From Clostridium swellfunianum (GTDB taxonomy: Bacteria; Bacillota; Clostridia; Clostridiales; Clostridiaceae), in NCBI RefSeq assembly GCF_023656515.1, contig NZ_JAMOFV010000006.1, forward strand, positions 1,277,354-1,341,353: a stretch of 64,000 bases of DNA, read 5' to 3'. Positions within the stretch are counted from its first letter, which is position 1. Each line of letters opens with the position of its first letter. Under the pieces are notes generated by a model. That model saw only the letters and a program-made list of their open reading frames with translations, was not told the origin of the DNA and ran no database searches. The position numbers and the translations under genes are program-made. Shown here piece after piece: positions 34,365 through 43,481 of the stretch.

Positions 34365-35669
34365 TTATTTTAAGAATTGTTTAACAATTGTTCCATCTGT
34401 ATGTTCAAGCTCTACTCCTAAAAGCTCCGCAATTGTTGGCGCCTCGTCCACTAGACTCATTTCCTTTATTATTTCGCCTTGCCTTATTCCTTTGCCTGAT
34501 GCCATAAATACAGTTGCATAATTTTTCTTAAAAGGTGAGTAGCCATGAGTAGCTCTAGTTCTATGAGGCTTACGACCGATTTCTTCAGTATTAAGTTCTT
34601 TTATTGCATCCCCCTGAAACTCGTCTGTAAAATAATATCCCTGGTTTGCTTCCAGCATAAAGGTGCAGCTTGGATCAGCCCCTAGCTTTTCCGCATCATG
34701 TGCAGTATAGATTGATTCTAGACAGTCATACCTCTTATTAAAATTATCTATAAGAGAATATACTTCTTCTTTTAGCATATCATCGTTTTTATCTTTCAAG
34801 TATACATAAGCAGATCCATCACAGCTTTTAACTACAGCTCTATAGTTAGTTATTTTCCCACTAGAATTAACTTTTATATATCCATTATCTTTTAAAAGTA
34901 CATTTAAACATATAATTTTATTCTCATCCAAGCTACTGTGGTCTCCTAGTACTATTACTGTACTTTCTTCATACATATTGCATTTTTTAAGAGTCTCAAT
35001 AATTTCTCCAAGCCTATTATCATGCCTATTTAACGCCTGCATTGCTTCTTTTGAATTAAAGCCATGATAATGCCTCATAGAATCTAAATCAACATAGTGA
35101 ACCATTGTAATATCAGGTTTCTTTTCCTTAATTGTATACAACATAGACTGATGAACAAAGTCATCCAGGTAAGGCTGCTTTAAGCCTCTCTTTATATGAC
35201 CAAATCTCTTGTTAAGCTCCAGCTGATAAATAGGGCTTCCGTTAAAAAGTGAAATCATAACTTGATTTTGCCATGGTCTGTTTGCAAATATCTCAGGCAT
35301 ATTGTACTGAATTTTTGACTTAGCTGTAACTGGCCACAAAAGTGCTGCAACCTTCATACCTTTTTTAATTGCAGCATCATAAAAGGTTTCACCCTTAATA
35401 TATTTTCTCTGCCAGTGCCAGTCTGGAGACTCTCTTTCCGGCTGCAGCAAGGTATTATTAACAATACCGTGATTTTTAGGATACTTACCCGTAACTATAG
35501 TTGCATGTGCAGCGTAAGTAACCGTTGGATACACACTATATACATTTTTACAATAGGAAGCTTCTTTAAGGTACTCTTTAAAGTTTTGAAGCTCCTTTAT
35601 ATAATCAAAATCCAAGCTAGATAATCCATCGAAGGATATTATAATTAAATGCTTAGCTTTTCTACTCAT
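34365..35669 (-). CDS. Alkaline-phosphatase-superfamily phosphodiesterase/nucleotide pyrophosphatase
   Basis: 434 residues, no signal peptide, so cytoplasmic. It belongs to the type I phosphodiesterase (NPP) branch: metal site IISFDGLSS, catalytic Thr in YPTVTYAAHATIVTGKYPKNHG, then YVDLDSMRHYHG, GDHSS and the last His in RATHGYSP. The enzyme cleaves a phosphodiester or phosphonate; the substrate is not readable. It starts 4 bases inside the ABC-F gene end (ATGA overlap), so it is coupled to it. Confidence 0.88.
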   Translation of the reverse strand: MSRKAKHLIIISFDGLSSLDFDYIKELQNFKEYLKEASYCKNVYSVYPTVTYAAHATIVTGKYPKNHGIVNNTLLQPERESPDWHWQRKYIKGETFYDAAIKKGMKVAALLWPVTAKSKIQYNMPEIFANRPWQNQVMISLFNGSPIYQLELNKRFGHIKRGLKQPYLDDFVHQSMLYTIKEKKPDITMVHYVDLDSMRHYHGFNSKEAMQALNRHDNRLGEIIETLKKCNMYEESTVIVLGDHSSLDENKIICLNVLLKDNGYIKVNSSGKITNYRAVVKSCDGSAYVYLKDKNDDMLKEEVYSLIDNFNKRYDCLESIYTAHDAEKLGADPSCTFMLEANQGYYFTDEFQGDAIKELNTEEIGRKPHRTRATHGYSPFKKNYATVFMASGKGIRQGEIIKEMSLVDEAPTIAELLGVELEHTDGTIVKQFLK

Positions 35670-37573
35670 TTATTCTCCTTTTCTTTTTCAATTCTTTCTG
35701 CTAACTCATTTAAATAAACCCATCTTTCCATTTTTTCCTCTAGCTGCTTTTCTAAATCTTCTTTCTCAGCTAAAAGCTCTTGAAGCAAGGTGTAATCTGT
35801 AGAAGCACTGCTAATCTTTACTTCACTTTCTTCTATTCTGCTTTCCAAATCAGCAACAACTGAATCTATCTCAGCATATTCCTTTTGCTCCTTAAAAGAA
35901 AACTTTAAAGGTTTTTCTTTCTTTTTATCCACAGCTTCCAAACTTTTGTTCACAGCATCCTTACTTTTATCCACTGACCTGTTATTAGTTTCTGCTTCAG
36001 CTTCATTTACTTCCTTAAAATCTGTGTAATTTCCTGTATACTGCTTTATCTTTCCCTCACCTTCAAAAAGAAATATTTTTTCAGCCATTCTGTCTAAAAA
36101 ATATCTATCATGGGAAACAGATATTACTGCTCCGGGAAAATCCTCTAAATAGTCTTCTAATATTGTAAGAGTTTCTATATCCAAGTCATTTGTAGGTTCA
36201 TCAAGCAATAGTACATTTGGTGCTTCCATAAGAACTCTTAATAGATATAACCTTCTTCTTTCACCACCTGAAAGCTTAGATATAGGAGTCCACTGAAGGG
36301 AACCAGGAAACAAAAATCTCTCCATCATCTGTGAGGCTGTTATTTTATAGCCTTCCGCATTTTCAATATATTCGGCTGATTCCTTTATATATTCAATTGC
36401 TCTCATATTTTCATCCATATGATGAGTTTCCTGAGAGTAATAACCTATTTTAACTGTTTCACCAATATCCACAACTCCGCTGTCCTGTTTAACGATGCCT
36501 GCAATTATATTCATTAATGTAGACTTACCGCTTCCATTTGGACCAACTATACCTACCCTATCATTTCTTAAAACTATATAGCTAAAATCATTAATAACCT
36601 TTTTATCTCCAAAGGACTTACTAATATGTTCAAGCTCAACTACCTTCCTGCCAAGCCTGCTGCTTCCTACTGAAATTTCAAACTTCTCATCTGCCACACC
36701 AACCAGCTGCTCACTCAGGTTTTCAAATCTATCAATTCTAGCCTTTTGCTTAGTTGTTCTAGCTTTTGCTCCTCTTTTGATCCAAGCAAGTTCTTTTCTA
36801 AACAGACCTTGAAGCTTCTTTTCTGTTGCCGCCTCAAGTTCCTCTCTTTCTGCCTTTTTTTCAAGGAAGGTACTATAGTTTCCCTTATATAGATACAGGC
36901 TGCCCCTGTCTAACTCAATTATTTCATTTACAATTCTGTCTAAAAAATATCTATCGTGGGTTATCATAAGTACAGCGCCTCTTCTTTTGTTAAGGTACTG
37001 CTCAAGCCAATCTATTGTATCATTATCAAGATGGTTAGTTGGCTCATCCAATATTAATAGGTCTGACGGATTGATAAGAGCAGAAGCTAAAGCTATTCTC
37101 TTTCTTTGTCCTCCTGACAAACTCCCAACCTTAGCGCTAAAGTCAGAAATTCCAAGTTTAGTTAAAACAGTCTTGGCCTCACTCTCGATGTTCCAAGCAT
37201 TCATCTCATCCATTTTATGAGTTAGTTTCACTATCTTATCGCTATTCTGAGAATTCTGGAGCGCTTCTTCGTATTCGCTTATAAGTTTCATTATAGGCGA
37301 ATTTCCCTTGAAAACTTGCTGAAGTACTGTGGCTTCAGCATCAAACTCTGGATTTTGGGACATATATTCTATCTTAACGGAATTACCTACTATCACTCTT
37401 CCCTCATCAGGATATTCTATGCCTGCTAGTATCTTTAAGAAAGTAGACTTTCCAGTACCATTAACACCGATAAGCCCTATCTTGTCTCCTTCATTTATTC
37501 CGAGGCTTATATTATTTAAAAGCTGTTTTTCGCTATAGCTCTTCCATATATTTTCTGCACTTAATATGTTCAT
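35666..37573 (-). CDS. ABC-F family ATPase (Uup/YdiF type)
   Basis: 635 residues with two soluble ABC domains, no membrane part. Walker A GVNGTGKST (about residue 37) and GPNGSGKST (about 343); signatures LSGGQRKR and LSGGERRR; Walker B LLILDEPTNHLD and VLLLDEPTNDLD. The inter-domain linker (about 245-290) is basic. The C-terminal 100 residues form a Lys/Glu coiled coil (VVADLESRIEESEVKI...LEEKMERW), as in Uup and YdiF. ABC-F proteins act at the ribosome E-site, aiding translation, or protect against antibiotics; which of these cannot be read. First gene of a pair with the phosphodiesterase. Confidence 0.93.
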   Translation of the reverse strand: MNILSAENIWKSYSEKQLLNNISLGINEGDKIGLIGVNGTGKSTFLKILAGIEYPDEGRVIVGNSVKIEYMSQNPEFDAEATVLQQVFKGNSPIMKLISEYEEALQNSQNSDKIVKLTHKMDEMNAWNIESEAKTVLTKLGISDFSAKVGSLSGGQRKRIALASALINPSDLLILDEPTNHLDNDTIDWLEQYLNKRRGAVLMITHDRYFLDRIVNEIIELDRGSLYLYKGNYSTFLEKKAEREELEAATEKKLQGLFRKELAWIKRGAKARTTKQKARIDRFENLSEQLVGVADEKFEISVGSSRLGRKVVELEHISKSFGDKKVINDFSYIVLRNDRVGIVGPNGSGKSTLMNIIAGIVKQDSGVVDIGETVKIGYYSQETHHMDENMRAIEYIKESAEYIENAEGYKITASQMMERFLFPGSLQWTPISKLSGGERRRLYLLRVLMEAPNVLLLDEPTNDLDIETLTILEDYLEDFPGAVISVSHDRYFLDRMAEKIFLFEGEGKIKQYTGNYTDFKEVNEAEAETNNRSVDKSKDAVNKSLEAVDKKKEKPLKFSFKEQKEYAEIDSVVADLESRIEESEVKISSASTDYTLLQELLAEKEDLEKQLEEKMERWVYLNELAERIEKEKENK

Positions 37574-37727
37574 ACTGCTCTCCTTATTGTAGTCTATTAT
37601 TTTTTATTTCTTTATAACACACAAGCGGAAAAAGAGCAATTAATTTCTAAATGCACGAATTTTATCATTAAATATGGTAACTCTAATAATAAAATCACAC
37701 TACTTATAAAATGAAAGGACAACACAT

Positions 37728-38717
37728 ATGAAGCTTCATAAGATAAAGTTTATAGTAGCTGCAACAATAATTTCTTTAGGCTTGTTCTTTTCTATAGCGT
37801 ATAGTAAGGATATTAATAACATCCTTAAGCCTGACCTGAAATTTAATACTGACGGCAAATTTAAAATAGTTCAATTTGCTGATATTCAAGACGGTCCTAT
37901 GACTGATCCTAGAACTATAAGCTTGATGAATAAGATATTGGATTATGAAAAACCTGATCTGGTAGTGCTAACCGGTGATAATATAGATGGAAAGTGCAGA
38001 TCTGCTTCTGATGTAAAGACAGCAATTGCTAACATTGCAGCCCCTATGGAAAAAAGGAAGATTCCTTGGGCTGTTGCATTTGGTAATCATGATGATGAGC
38101 ATAAAATAATGACTAAAGAAGAAATGCTGAAAATATATATGTCCTTTCCATACAATATAAGTCAAATGGGGATTATAGATAATGATAGGGTAGGCAACTA
38201 TAATCTTCTTGTTAAAAGCTCAAGGGGTGATACCCCTGGATTTAATGTTTATATGATAGACTCAGGAAAGTATTCCCCTGATCAAAATGACTTTGAATAC
38301 ATTAAGGAATCTCAAATCGCTTGGTATAAAAATACTTCAGCGCAATTAAAAGAAAAGTATAAGAAACAAATCCCATCACTGATGTTTTTTCACATACCTA
38401 TTCCTGAGTTTAAAGTTATGTGGGACAGCGGCGCTGCTTTAGGTGCGAGAAACGAAGAAGAGTGCAGTCCAAAATTTAATTCTGGACTCTTTGATGAGCT
38501 AGTAAAAGCAGGAGATGTTAAAGGCGTATTTGTAGGACATGATCATATAAATGATTATGCTGGGAAGTTCCAAAATATTATGCTAGGTTATGGACGCAGC
38601 ACTGGCTATGCATCTTACGGTAAAGAAGGATACTCTCATGGTGCACGAGTATTTCTGATACATGAAAAAAAACCTTCCGACTTTGAAACTTGGGTAAGAC
38701 TTGAACAAGATTTTTAG
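37728..38717 (+). CDS. Exported calcineurin-like metallophosphoesterase
   Basis: 329 residues. The N-terminal segment KIKFIVAATIISLGLFFSIAYS is a signal peptide or anchor, so the enzyme acts outside. Metallophosphoesterase motifs are IVQFADIQDGP (D-x-Q in place of the commoner D-x-H), VVLTGDNIDG, FGNHDDE, FFHIPIPEF and VFVGHDHINDYAG. They form the two-metal site of purple acid/Dcr2-like phosphatases. Substrate unknown. AAAGGA precedes the ATG. Divergent from the ABC-F gene and convergent with the FAD oxidoreductase. Confidence 0.88.
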   Translation: MKLHKIKFIVAATIISLGLFFSIAYSKDINNILKPDLKFNTDGKFKIVQFADIQDGPMTDPRTISLMNKILDYEKPDLVVLTGDNIDGKCRSASDVKTAIANIAAPMEKRKIPWAVAFGNHDDEHKIMTKEEMLKIYMSFPYNISQMGIIDNDRVGNYNLLVKSSRGDTPGFNVYMIDSGKYSPDQNDFEYIKESQIAWYKNTSAQLKEKYKKQIPSLMFFHIPIPEFKVMWDSGAALGARNEEECSPKFNSGLFDELVKAGDVKGVFVGHDHINDYAGKFQNIMLGYGRSTGYASYGKEGYSHGARVFLIHEKKPSDFETWVRLEQDF

Positions 38718-38775
38718 ATTAAGATAACTAGTATATTAATTCAAGGTTTTATGATGTTATATTATCTATTAAAAT

Positions 38776-38818
38776 AGGGCTGCATACATTTAATTAAACT
38801 GTATGAGCCCTGTTTATT
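38776..38818. terminator. Bidirectional terminator between metallophosphoesterase and FAD oxidoreductase genes
   Basis: AGGGCT-CATACA (38776-38788, one bulge) pairs with TGTATG-AGCCCT (38800-38811), followed by GTTTATTTT. Both convergent genes end next to it. Confidence 0.85.
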
Positions 38819-38822
38819 TTAT

Positions 38823-40268
38823 CTATTTGCTGCATTTTCTAATAAGTTTTATATCGGCCCTTAAAGATGCAGCAGATGCTTTCTTTCCTCTAACAGAAAC
38901 TTCATCTATAGGAATCTTAAGTTCCCTTGCTATAATTGCTGCTACCCTGTTTCTGCAGAAATTTCCCTGACAGTTTCCCATCCCTGCCCTTACTCTTCTT
39001 TTTACAGCATCAATTGATTTTATAGGTATTCCTCTATGAAGTGCATCTACTATTTCAGCTTCCGTTATTTTTTCGCATCGACATATTATATTCCTTTCAG
39101 GCTCTTTGTCATCAATCCTACCATAAAAACTTTCATCCTTTATTCTTATTAAAGGTTTTCTGTATGGATTAAAATGAGGCTTTTCCCTTAATTCTAATCC
39201 TGAAGCTTTTACGATATCAACTACCTTCAAAGCAATAGCCGGTGCTGAGGTTAGCCCTGGCGAATCAATTCCTGCTACATTTATGAAACCTTTTACTCTG
39301 CTCTCTTCAATAACAAAATCACCTGTACTGCTTACTGCTCTAATTCCTGAGAAACTAGTTAGCGCCCTTCTAATATCAAAATCCTTTATGGATTTTCTTG
39401 CTGTTTCAATAACATTCTCAAGACTTTCTATTGTAGTAGCAACATCATCCTTATCATCTATTTCTTCAGCATTTGGCCCTATCATAAAATTCCCATGGTA
39501 AGTTGTTGTTACTAGTATTCCTTTTCCCTTTTCCGTTGGTACCTGGAACACAACAGTATTAACTAAATGCCCTTGATCCTTGCCGAACAATATATACTGT
39601 CCCCTTCTGGGGCATATTTTAAAGTTGTCAGCTTCAATCATACGAGCTATTTTATCACTATATAGCCCTGCTGCATTGATAACATATTTACTATCTATAT
39701 TTCCATTGTTAGTCTTAATATTAAAGTACTCATCTTTAATTTCTATGCTTGTCACTTCTGTTTCAAGCTTAAGCTCCACACCATTCATAATAGCATTTTC
39801 CACTAGAGCAATAGTAAACTCATAAGGCGAGGTTACTCCTACACTTTTTGAATATAAGGCTGCTGTAACCTCTTCACTAATATGTGGTTCTATTTCCTTT
39901 ATTCTATCTTTATGGATTATTTCTAAATCATCACTGCCTAACTTTAAACCATTTTCATATAGCTGTCTTATTTTTGTTTTGTCCTCTTCACTAAAACCAA
40001 CCACTAGCGCCCCTGTCCTTCTAAAACCAAAGTTTAATTCCTTGTTCAGCTGCTCGTACATCCTGTTGCCCTTGCCGCACAGTTCACCTTTTAAGGTTCC
40101 ATATTTAGCTGAATAGCCTCCATGTACAATACCGCTGTTAGCTTTAGAAGCTCCAGTAGTAACATCTTCTTCTTTTTCTATTAAGCATATTCTTATTGAA
40201 TACCTTGAAAGTTCTCTTGCTATAGATGCACCTACTACCCCTGCACCTATTATTGTTATATCATACAC
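38823..40268 (-). CDS. GlpA-like FAD-dependent glycerol-3-phosphate dehydrogenase with BFD-type [2Fe-2S] domain
   Basis: About 481 residues. I prefer the GTG at 40268 (reading MYDITIIGAGVVGASIA) because GGGGAAGGTG lies just upstream; a GTG at 40289 is possible. The Rossmann FAD motif is at the very N-terminus, with KANSGIVHGGYS and the DAO fold following. From about residue 390 comes a bacterioferritin-associated-ferredoxin-like domain with cysteines in IICRCEKITEAEI and GNCQGNFCRNR. GlpA or proline/amine dehydrogenase relatives in clostridia show this fusion. Substrate most likely glycerol-3-phosphate, but L-2-hydroxyglutarate-type oxidases are similar. It follows the lipase gene by 24 bases. 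Confidence 0.82.
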   Translation of the reverse strand: MYDITIIGAGVVGASIARELSRYSIRICLIEKEEDVTTGASKANSGIVHGGYSAKYGTLKGELCGKGNRMYEQLNKELNFGFRRTGALVVGFSEEDKTKIRQLYENGLKLGSDDLEIIHKDRIKEIEPHISEEVTAALYSKSVGVTSPYEFTIALVENAIMNGVELKLETEVTSIEIKDEYFNIKTNNGNIDSKYVINAAGLYSDKIARMIEADNFKICPRRGQYILFGKDQGHLVNTVVFQVPTEKGKGILVTTTYHGNFMIGPNAEEIDDKDDVATTIESLENVIETARKSIKDFDIRRALTSFSGIRAVSSTGDFVIEESRVKGFINVAGIDSPGLTSAPAIALKVVDIVKASGLELREKPHFNPYRKPLIRIKDESFYGRIDDKEPERNIICRCEKITEAEIVDALHRGIPIKSIDAVKRRVRAGMGNCQGNFCRNRVAAIIARELKIPIDEVSVRGKKASAASLRADIKLIRKCSK

Positions 40269-40292
40269 ATTTTCACCTTCCCCACACACAGG

Positions 40293-41219
40293 CTATATGT
40301 TTTTTATCCAAGTTAAAATATCCTGATAAACCTCTTCCTTTCCAATTTCGTTTAAAATTTCATGTCTCATGTCTTTATACAGTTTCATCTGTACATTTAT
40401 GATACCTGCATTTTTATATTCTTTATAAGCTCTCTTAACCATTTTTCCGTTACTTCCAACAGGATCTTTTTCTCCTGACAAAATAAGTATAGGCAAGTTT
40501 TTTGGCGTACTGCTTATATTCTTCCTATCAGTTATAAATAGCAAGCCATCAAACATATCTCTAAAAGCACTTGAAGTAAACACAAAACCGCACAATTCAT
40601 CTGATCTATACTTATCGACTATGGACTCATCCCTGCTAAGCCAGTCCTGTTTTGTTCTTATAGGCTTGAATTGATTGCTGAAAGAATCATAGGACATACT
40701 GTTTAAAGTCATATTTCTGTTTCTTGCCCCATTTTTCTTAATATCTCTTTCAGCAAGAAACTTCCCAAACTTTGTTATAATTCTTGGGTTATGAGCTGTT
40801 CCTGTAACAATAAGTCCGTCTAACTCTTCACCATGGATTGATGAATAGTGTCTAGCTAAGAATGACCCCATACTATGCCCTAACATAACAAGTTTAAGTT
40901 CCTTATGCTGCTCTTTTATATACTTAGTTAACTCATATATATCTTCTACGACCATGCTCCAGCCATTGTTTTCAGAAAAATATCCCAAATCATCTTTACA
41001 CTCAACAGATTGTCCATGTCCTCTTAAATCGCTGGAATATACCAAAAAACCGTTCTGAGTTAAAAAGTCTGCAAAGTGTTCATACCTTTTTGAATGCTCA
41101 CAGGAACCATGCACGAGCTGGATTATACCAATTATCTTATTTTCACTTTCCGGCTCCCATTTGAAAATGCGACTCTCATGCCCATCTCTCATTGTAAGTT
41201 TAAATTCTGTTGATATCAT
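40293..41219 (-). CDS. Alpha/beta hydrolase, monoacylglycerol-lipase type
   Basis: 308 residues, cytoplasmic. The nucleophile elbow GHSMGS at about residue 115, oxyanion region QLVHGSCEHSKRY, SDLRGHGQS, the Asp in LSGEKDPVG and the final His in DMRHEILNE complete a Ser-Asp-His triad as in lysophospholipase/monoacylglycerol lipase. It could split glycerides, giving glycerol that the next gene (GlpA-like oxidase) might use after phosphorylation. The start follows GGGGGGAAGATTTT. A terminator lies upstream. Confidence 0.88.
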   Translation of the reverse strand: MISTEFKLTMRDGHESRIFKWEPESENKIIGIIQLVHGSCEHSKRYEHFADFLTQNGFLVYSSDLRGHGQSVECKDDLGYFSENNGWSMVVEDIYELTKYIKEQHKELKLVMLGHSMGSFLARHYSSIHGEELDGLIVTGTAHNPRIITKFGKFLAERDIKKNGARNRNMTLNSMSYDSFSNQFKPIRTKQDWLSRDESIVDKYRSDELCGFVFTSSAFRDMFDGLLFITDRKNISSTPKNLPILILSGEKDPVGSNGKMVKRAYKEYKNAGIINVQMKLYKDMRHEILNEIGKEEVYQDILTWIKNI

Positions 41220-41242
41220 AAAATCTTCCCCCCAAAAACAAA

Positions 41243-41269
41243 ATGGTATCCCCGTAAAGGAAATACCAT
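41243..41269 (-). terminator. Terminator of the AI-2E family permease gene
   Basis: ATGGTAT plus wobble pairs: the 11-bp stem 41243-41253 with 41259-41269, followed on the minus strand by TTTTGTTTTT. It lies 48 bases past the permease stop. Confidence 0.8.
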
Positions 41270-41317
41270 CTCACACTCTAATACTATTATACTATATCTT
41301 GTAAAAAATTAGAAACA

Positions 41318-42325
41318 TTATTTTTCAAACATTTGTTTGTTCTCTCTAATAATTATAACAGCATTTTTTATAATTGCATATATAGGTACCACTGCAAAAG
41401 CAGCAAAAGGTCCTCCTGCAGCTATGGCAGCTATAACTAAAAAGATATCTGTGAGTGGATGTATTTTCATGCTTCTAGCCATGATTGCCGGAACAACTAC
41501 TCTTCCTTTAAGGGTTTGAACAATTATAAACACAACCACAAGCTTTGCAAACATTAATATTCCCATACCTAAAGCTATTACTACAGGAATAATCATAGAT
41601 ATAAAAAATCCTACAAAAGGTATGAAGGCAAGAATGAAAGTTATAGTTGATAAAATCATAGCATTTGGCATTCCTATAATCTTATAGCCTGTAAAAATCA
41701 TGAGGCTCAAGGATAATGCAACCTTTGCCTGACCAGTGACGTAATGGCTTAGTATTACATCGCTTTCGGAAAGAAGCTTATCTGCTACACTTTTATATTT
41801 TTCAGGCACAAACCTTAACGTTTTTTTCTTGAACTTGTGTCCATCCTTTAGCATGTAAAAAACAATAACTATTATGAGAAATACCATTGAAAAAGTATTC
41901 ATAAAGTATCCCGCCATTCTCATAAAGTTTTGTCCTATCTTTTGAATATAGTTCTTGGTCATATCCACAGCTAAAGCATAGAATTGATTACTATTTATAA
42001 ACTGATTTAAATAGCTTATAATTCCCTTAATATCACTGTTTTGCTTAACTGTTATAGTAAGGTTATTTCTTAAATCTTTAAATTGTCCATAGGCATACTG
42101 ACTGAAATAGTATACTAGTCCACTTAAAATAAAGCCTGATATAAGCAAGCTTAGCAAACTCCCTTTGCCAGTTCCCAACCCTTTTTTAATAAATATATTG
42201 TTAAGCGGCCTTATAATATAGAAAAAAAGCGTTGAAATAAACAGCGGCACTAAAAGTGTCTTAGTAACAGCTGTTGTAAGTCTATGGATTAAAACTATCC
42301 TTCCTAAAAGGATACTTCCTATCAA
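41318..42325 (-). CDS. AI-2E family transporter (PerM/TqsA-like), start unclear
   Basis: At least 335 residues with seven or eight membrane helices; the C-terminal LAFIPFVGFFISMIIPVVIALG and VVPAIMARSMKIHPLTDIF signatures fix the family. The TTG at 42325 has no ribosome binding site and cuts into the first helix. The frame stays open upstream, giving YKKVLHVLIIINLILIGSI, which completes that helix. A good ATG with AAGGGAAGG at 42377 is out of frame by one. It would be in frame if the (TA)4 run at 42364-42371 had one more TA. So the gene is either phase-variable, frameshifted, or starts at a rare codon. Confidence 0.85.
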   Translation of the reverse strand: MIGSILLGRIVLIHRLTTAVTKTLLVPLFISTLFFYIIRPLNNIFIKKGLGTGKGSLLSLLISGFILSGLVYYFSQYAYGQFKDLRNNLTITVKQNSDIKGIISYLNQFINSNQFYALAVDMTKNYIQKIGQNFMRMAGYFMNTFSMVFLIIVIVFYMLKDGHKFKKKTLRFVPEKYKSVADKLLSESDVILSHYVTGQAKVALSLSLMIFTGYKIIGMPNAMILSTITFILAFIPFVGFFISMIIPVVIALGMGILMFAKLVVVFIIVQTLKGRVVVPAIMARSMKIHPLTDIFLVIAAIAAGGPFAAFAVVPIYAIIKNAVIIIRENKQMFEK

Positions 42326-42394
42326 AATTAAATTAATAATTATTAGAACATGAAGTACTTTCTTATATATAGGTCATCCTTCCCTTCACCTAAA

Positions 42395-42417
42395 AAGGCT
42401 AACATTATGTTAGCCTT
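42395..42417 (-). terminator. Terminator of the small lipoprotein gene
   Basis: Perfect 11-bp stem, AAGGCTAACAT (42395-42405) with ATGTTAGCCTT (42407-42417); on the minus strand TTTTTAGG follows. Confidence 0.85.
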
Positions 42418-42440
42418 ATTGTGAACAGGAATGTCTCAAT

Positions 42441-42890
42441 CTATTCATCCCCCGCAAACTGTTCTCCTAGTATATCCTTTAAATCAGAAATAATTTTCTT
42501 ATCCTCACCAATATACTGAACAATAATACTTCCTTTTTTAAAGAAATGCGGTTTTGAAATCCAATCTACCTTTATTGATTTGCTGCCATTGCTATATCCA
42601 CTTCCATATTTATCAATACGCCCTGCTTCCTTCTCCATTTGCTTGCTGCTGTTGAACAAATAAATATCTATAGCTTTATCGCCAATTATCATTCGTTTTC
42701 TTTCAGTAGGAAGAAAATCCTTATTTACATCCTTTATTTCAAACTTATAGTTTTTTGCTTTCATTTCACTTTGAAAATGTTCAATGCTAAAAACCTTTTT
42801 TGTATCTGGCTTATTGCCGCATGCTCCAAGCGTTAAAAATATTGCCAAAGAGAAAATAGTTAAAACTATTTTATAGCTTGACCTAATCAT
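42441..42890 (-). CDS. Small lipoprotein of unknown function
   Basis: 149 residues. Signal peptide (MIRSSYKIVLTIFSLAIFLT) ending in the lipobox LGAC, so it is anchored to the outer face of the membrane. The mature part is polar alpha/beta (KNYKFEIKDVNKDFLPTERK and IDIYLFNSSKQMEKEAGRID). I recognise no named family, though such short lipoproteins occur across Clostridium. GGAGGAAC precedes the ATG. Its own terminator follows, so it is monocistronic. Confidence 0.85.
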   Translation of the reverse strand: MIRSSYKIVLTIFSLAIFLTLGACGNKPDTKKVFSIEHFQSEMKAKNYKFEIKDVNKDFLPTERKRMIIGDKAIDIYLFNSSKQMEKEAGRIDKYGSGYSNGSKSIKVDWISKPHFFKKGSIIVQYIGEDKKIISDLKDILGEQFAGDE

Positions 42891-43027
42891 ATATCTCGTT
42901 CCTCCTAAAATTATATCCCTCTATAAATTACATCTCTCAATGTTATATACGTAAAATAGATGAACTAGTTTGAGTTTTTTAACAGAAATAATAATTAGTT
43001 CAAAAAAACGTTAATCTATATCTAATC

Positions 43028-43077
43028 AAAAAAACAGGCAAATAATCTTTTCATATGTATCTGCCTGCTCTCTGTAT
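43028..43077 (-). terminator. Terminator of the PH-domain gene
   Basis: Stem CAGGCA (43035-43040) with TGCCTG (43072-43077), with weaker inner pairing, followed on the minus strand by TTTTTTT. It lies 6 bases past the stop. Confidence 0.7.
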
Positions 43078-43083
43078 ATAATT

Positions 43084-43464
43084 CTATACAATCACAAATT
43101 TTGTTATTGTATCGTAAACTCTAAATAATAGTTGATTCATATTCTTATCCTTTAAAAACTGAAGCTCAATTCTAATGCCACCTGAAAGGGTAAGCTTAAT
43201 TTCAGCATCCAAATCAAAGGTTCCAGCAGTTTCAATCGCATAAGTGATAATCGATTTATAAGGAATGGTGGCATATTCAATTTTCTTCCCGGTTATCCCC
43301 TGCTTATCACCAATTAATATTCTTTTGTCAGTAAATACAGCAGTATCTCTAAAGGTTTTTACTGCAAATAAAGGTGTTTCTGTATCTGTTAGAAGCCTTC
43401 TCATATTATCTGGTATTGATACCTCGTTATAAAAAGTATAAACATTAGATATTACATCAGCCAT
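43084..43464 (-). CDS. Bacterial PH-domain protein
   Basis: 126 residues forming one bacterial pleckstrin-homology-like beta barrel: ETPLFAVKTFRDTAVFTDKRILIGD followed by IPYKSIITYAIET and LTLSGGIRIELQFL. Soluble, no signal peptide. Family members are found mostly in cell-envelope operons, their ligands unknown. It follows the RDD membrane protein by 17 bases on the same strand, so the two are cotranscribed. Confidence 0.82.
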   Translation of the reverse strand: MADVISNVYTFYNEVSIPDNMRRLLTDTETPLFAVKTFRDTAVFTDKRILIGDKQGITGKKIEYATIPYKSIITYAIETAGTFDLDAEIKLTLSGGIRIELQFLKDKNMNQLLFRVYDTITKFVIV

Positions 43465-43481
43465 CTTTACTTCCCCCTGTT

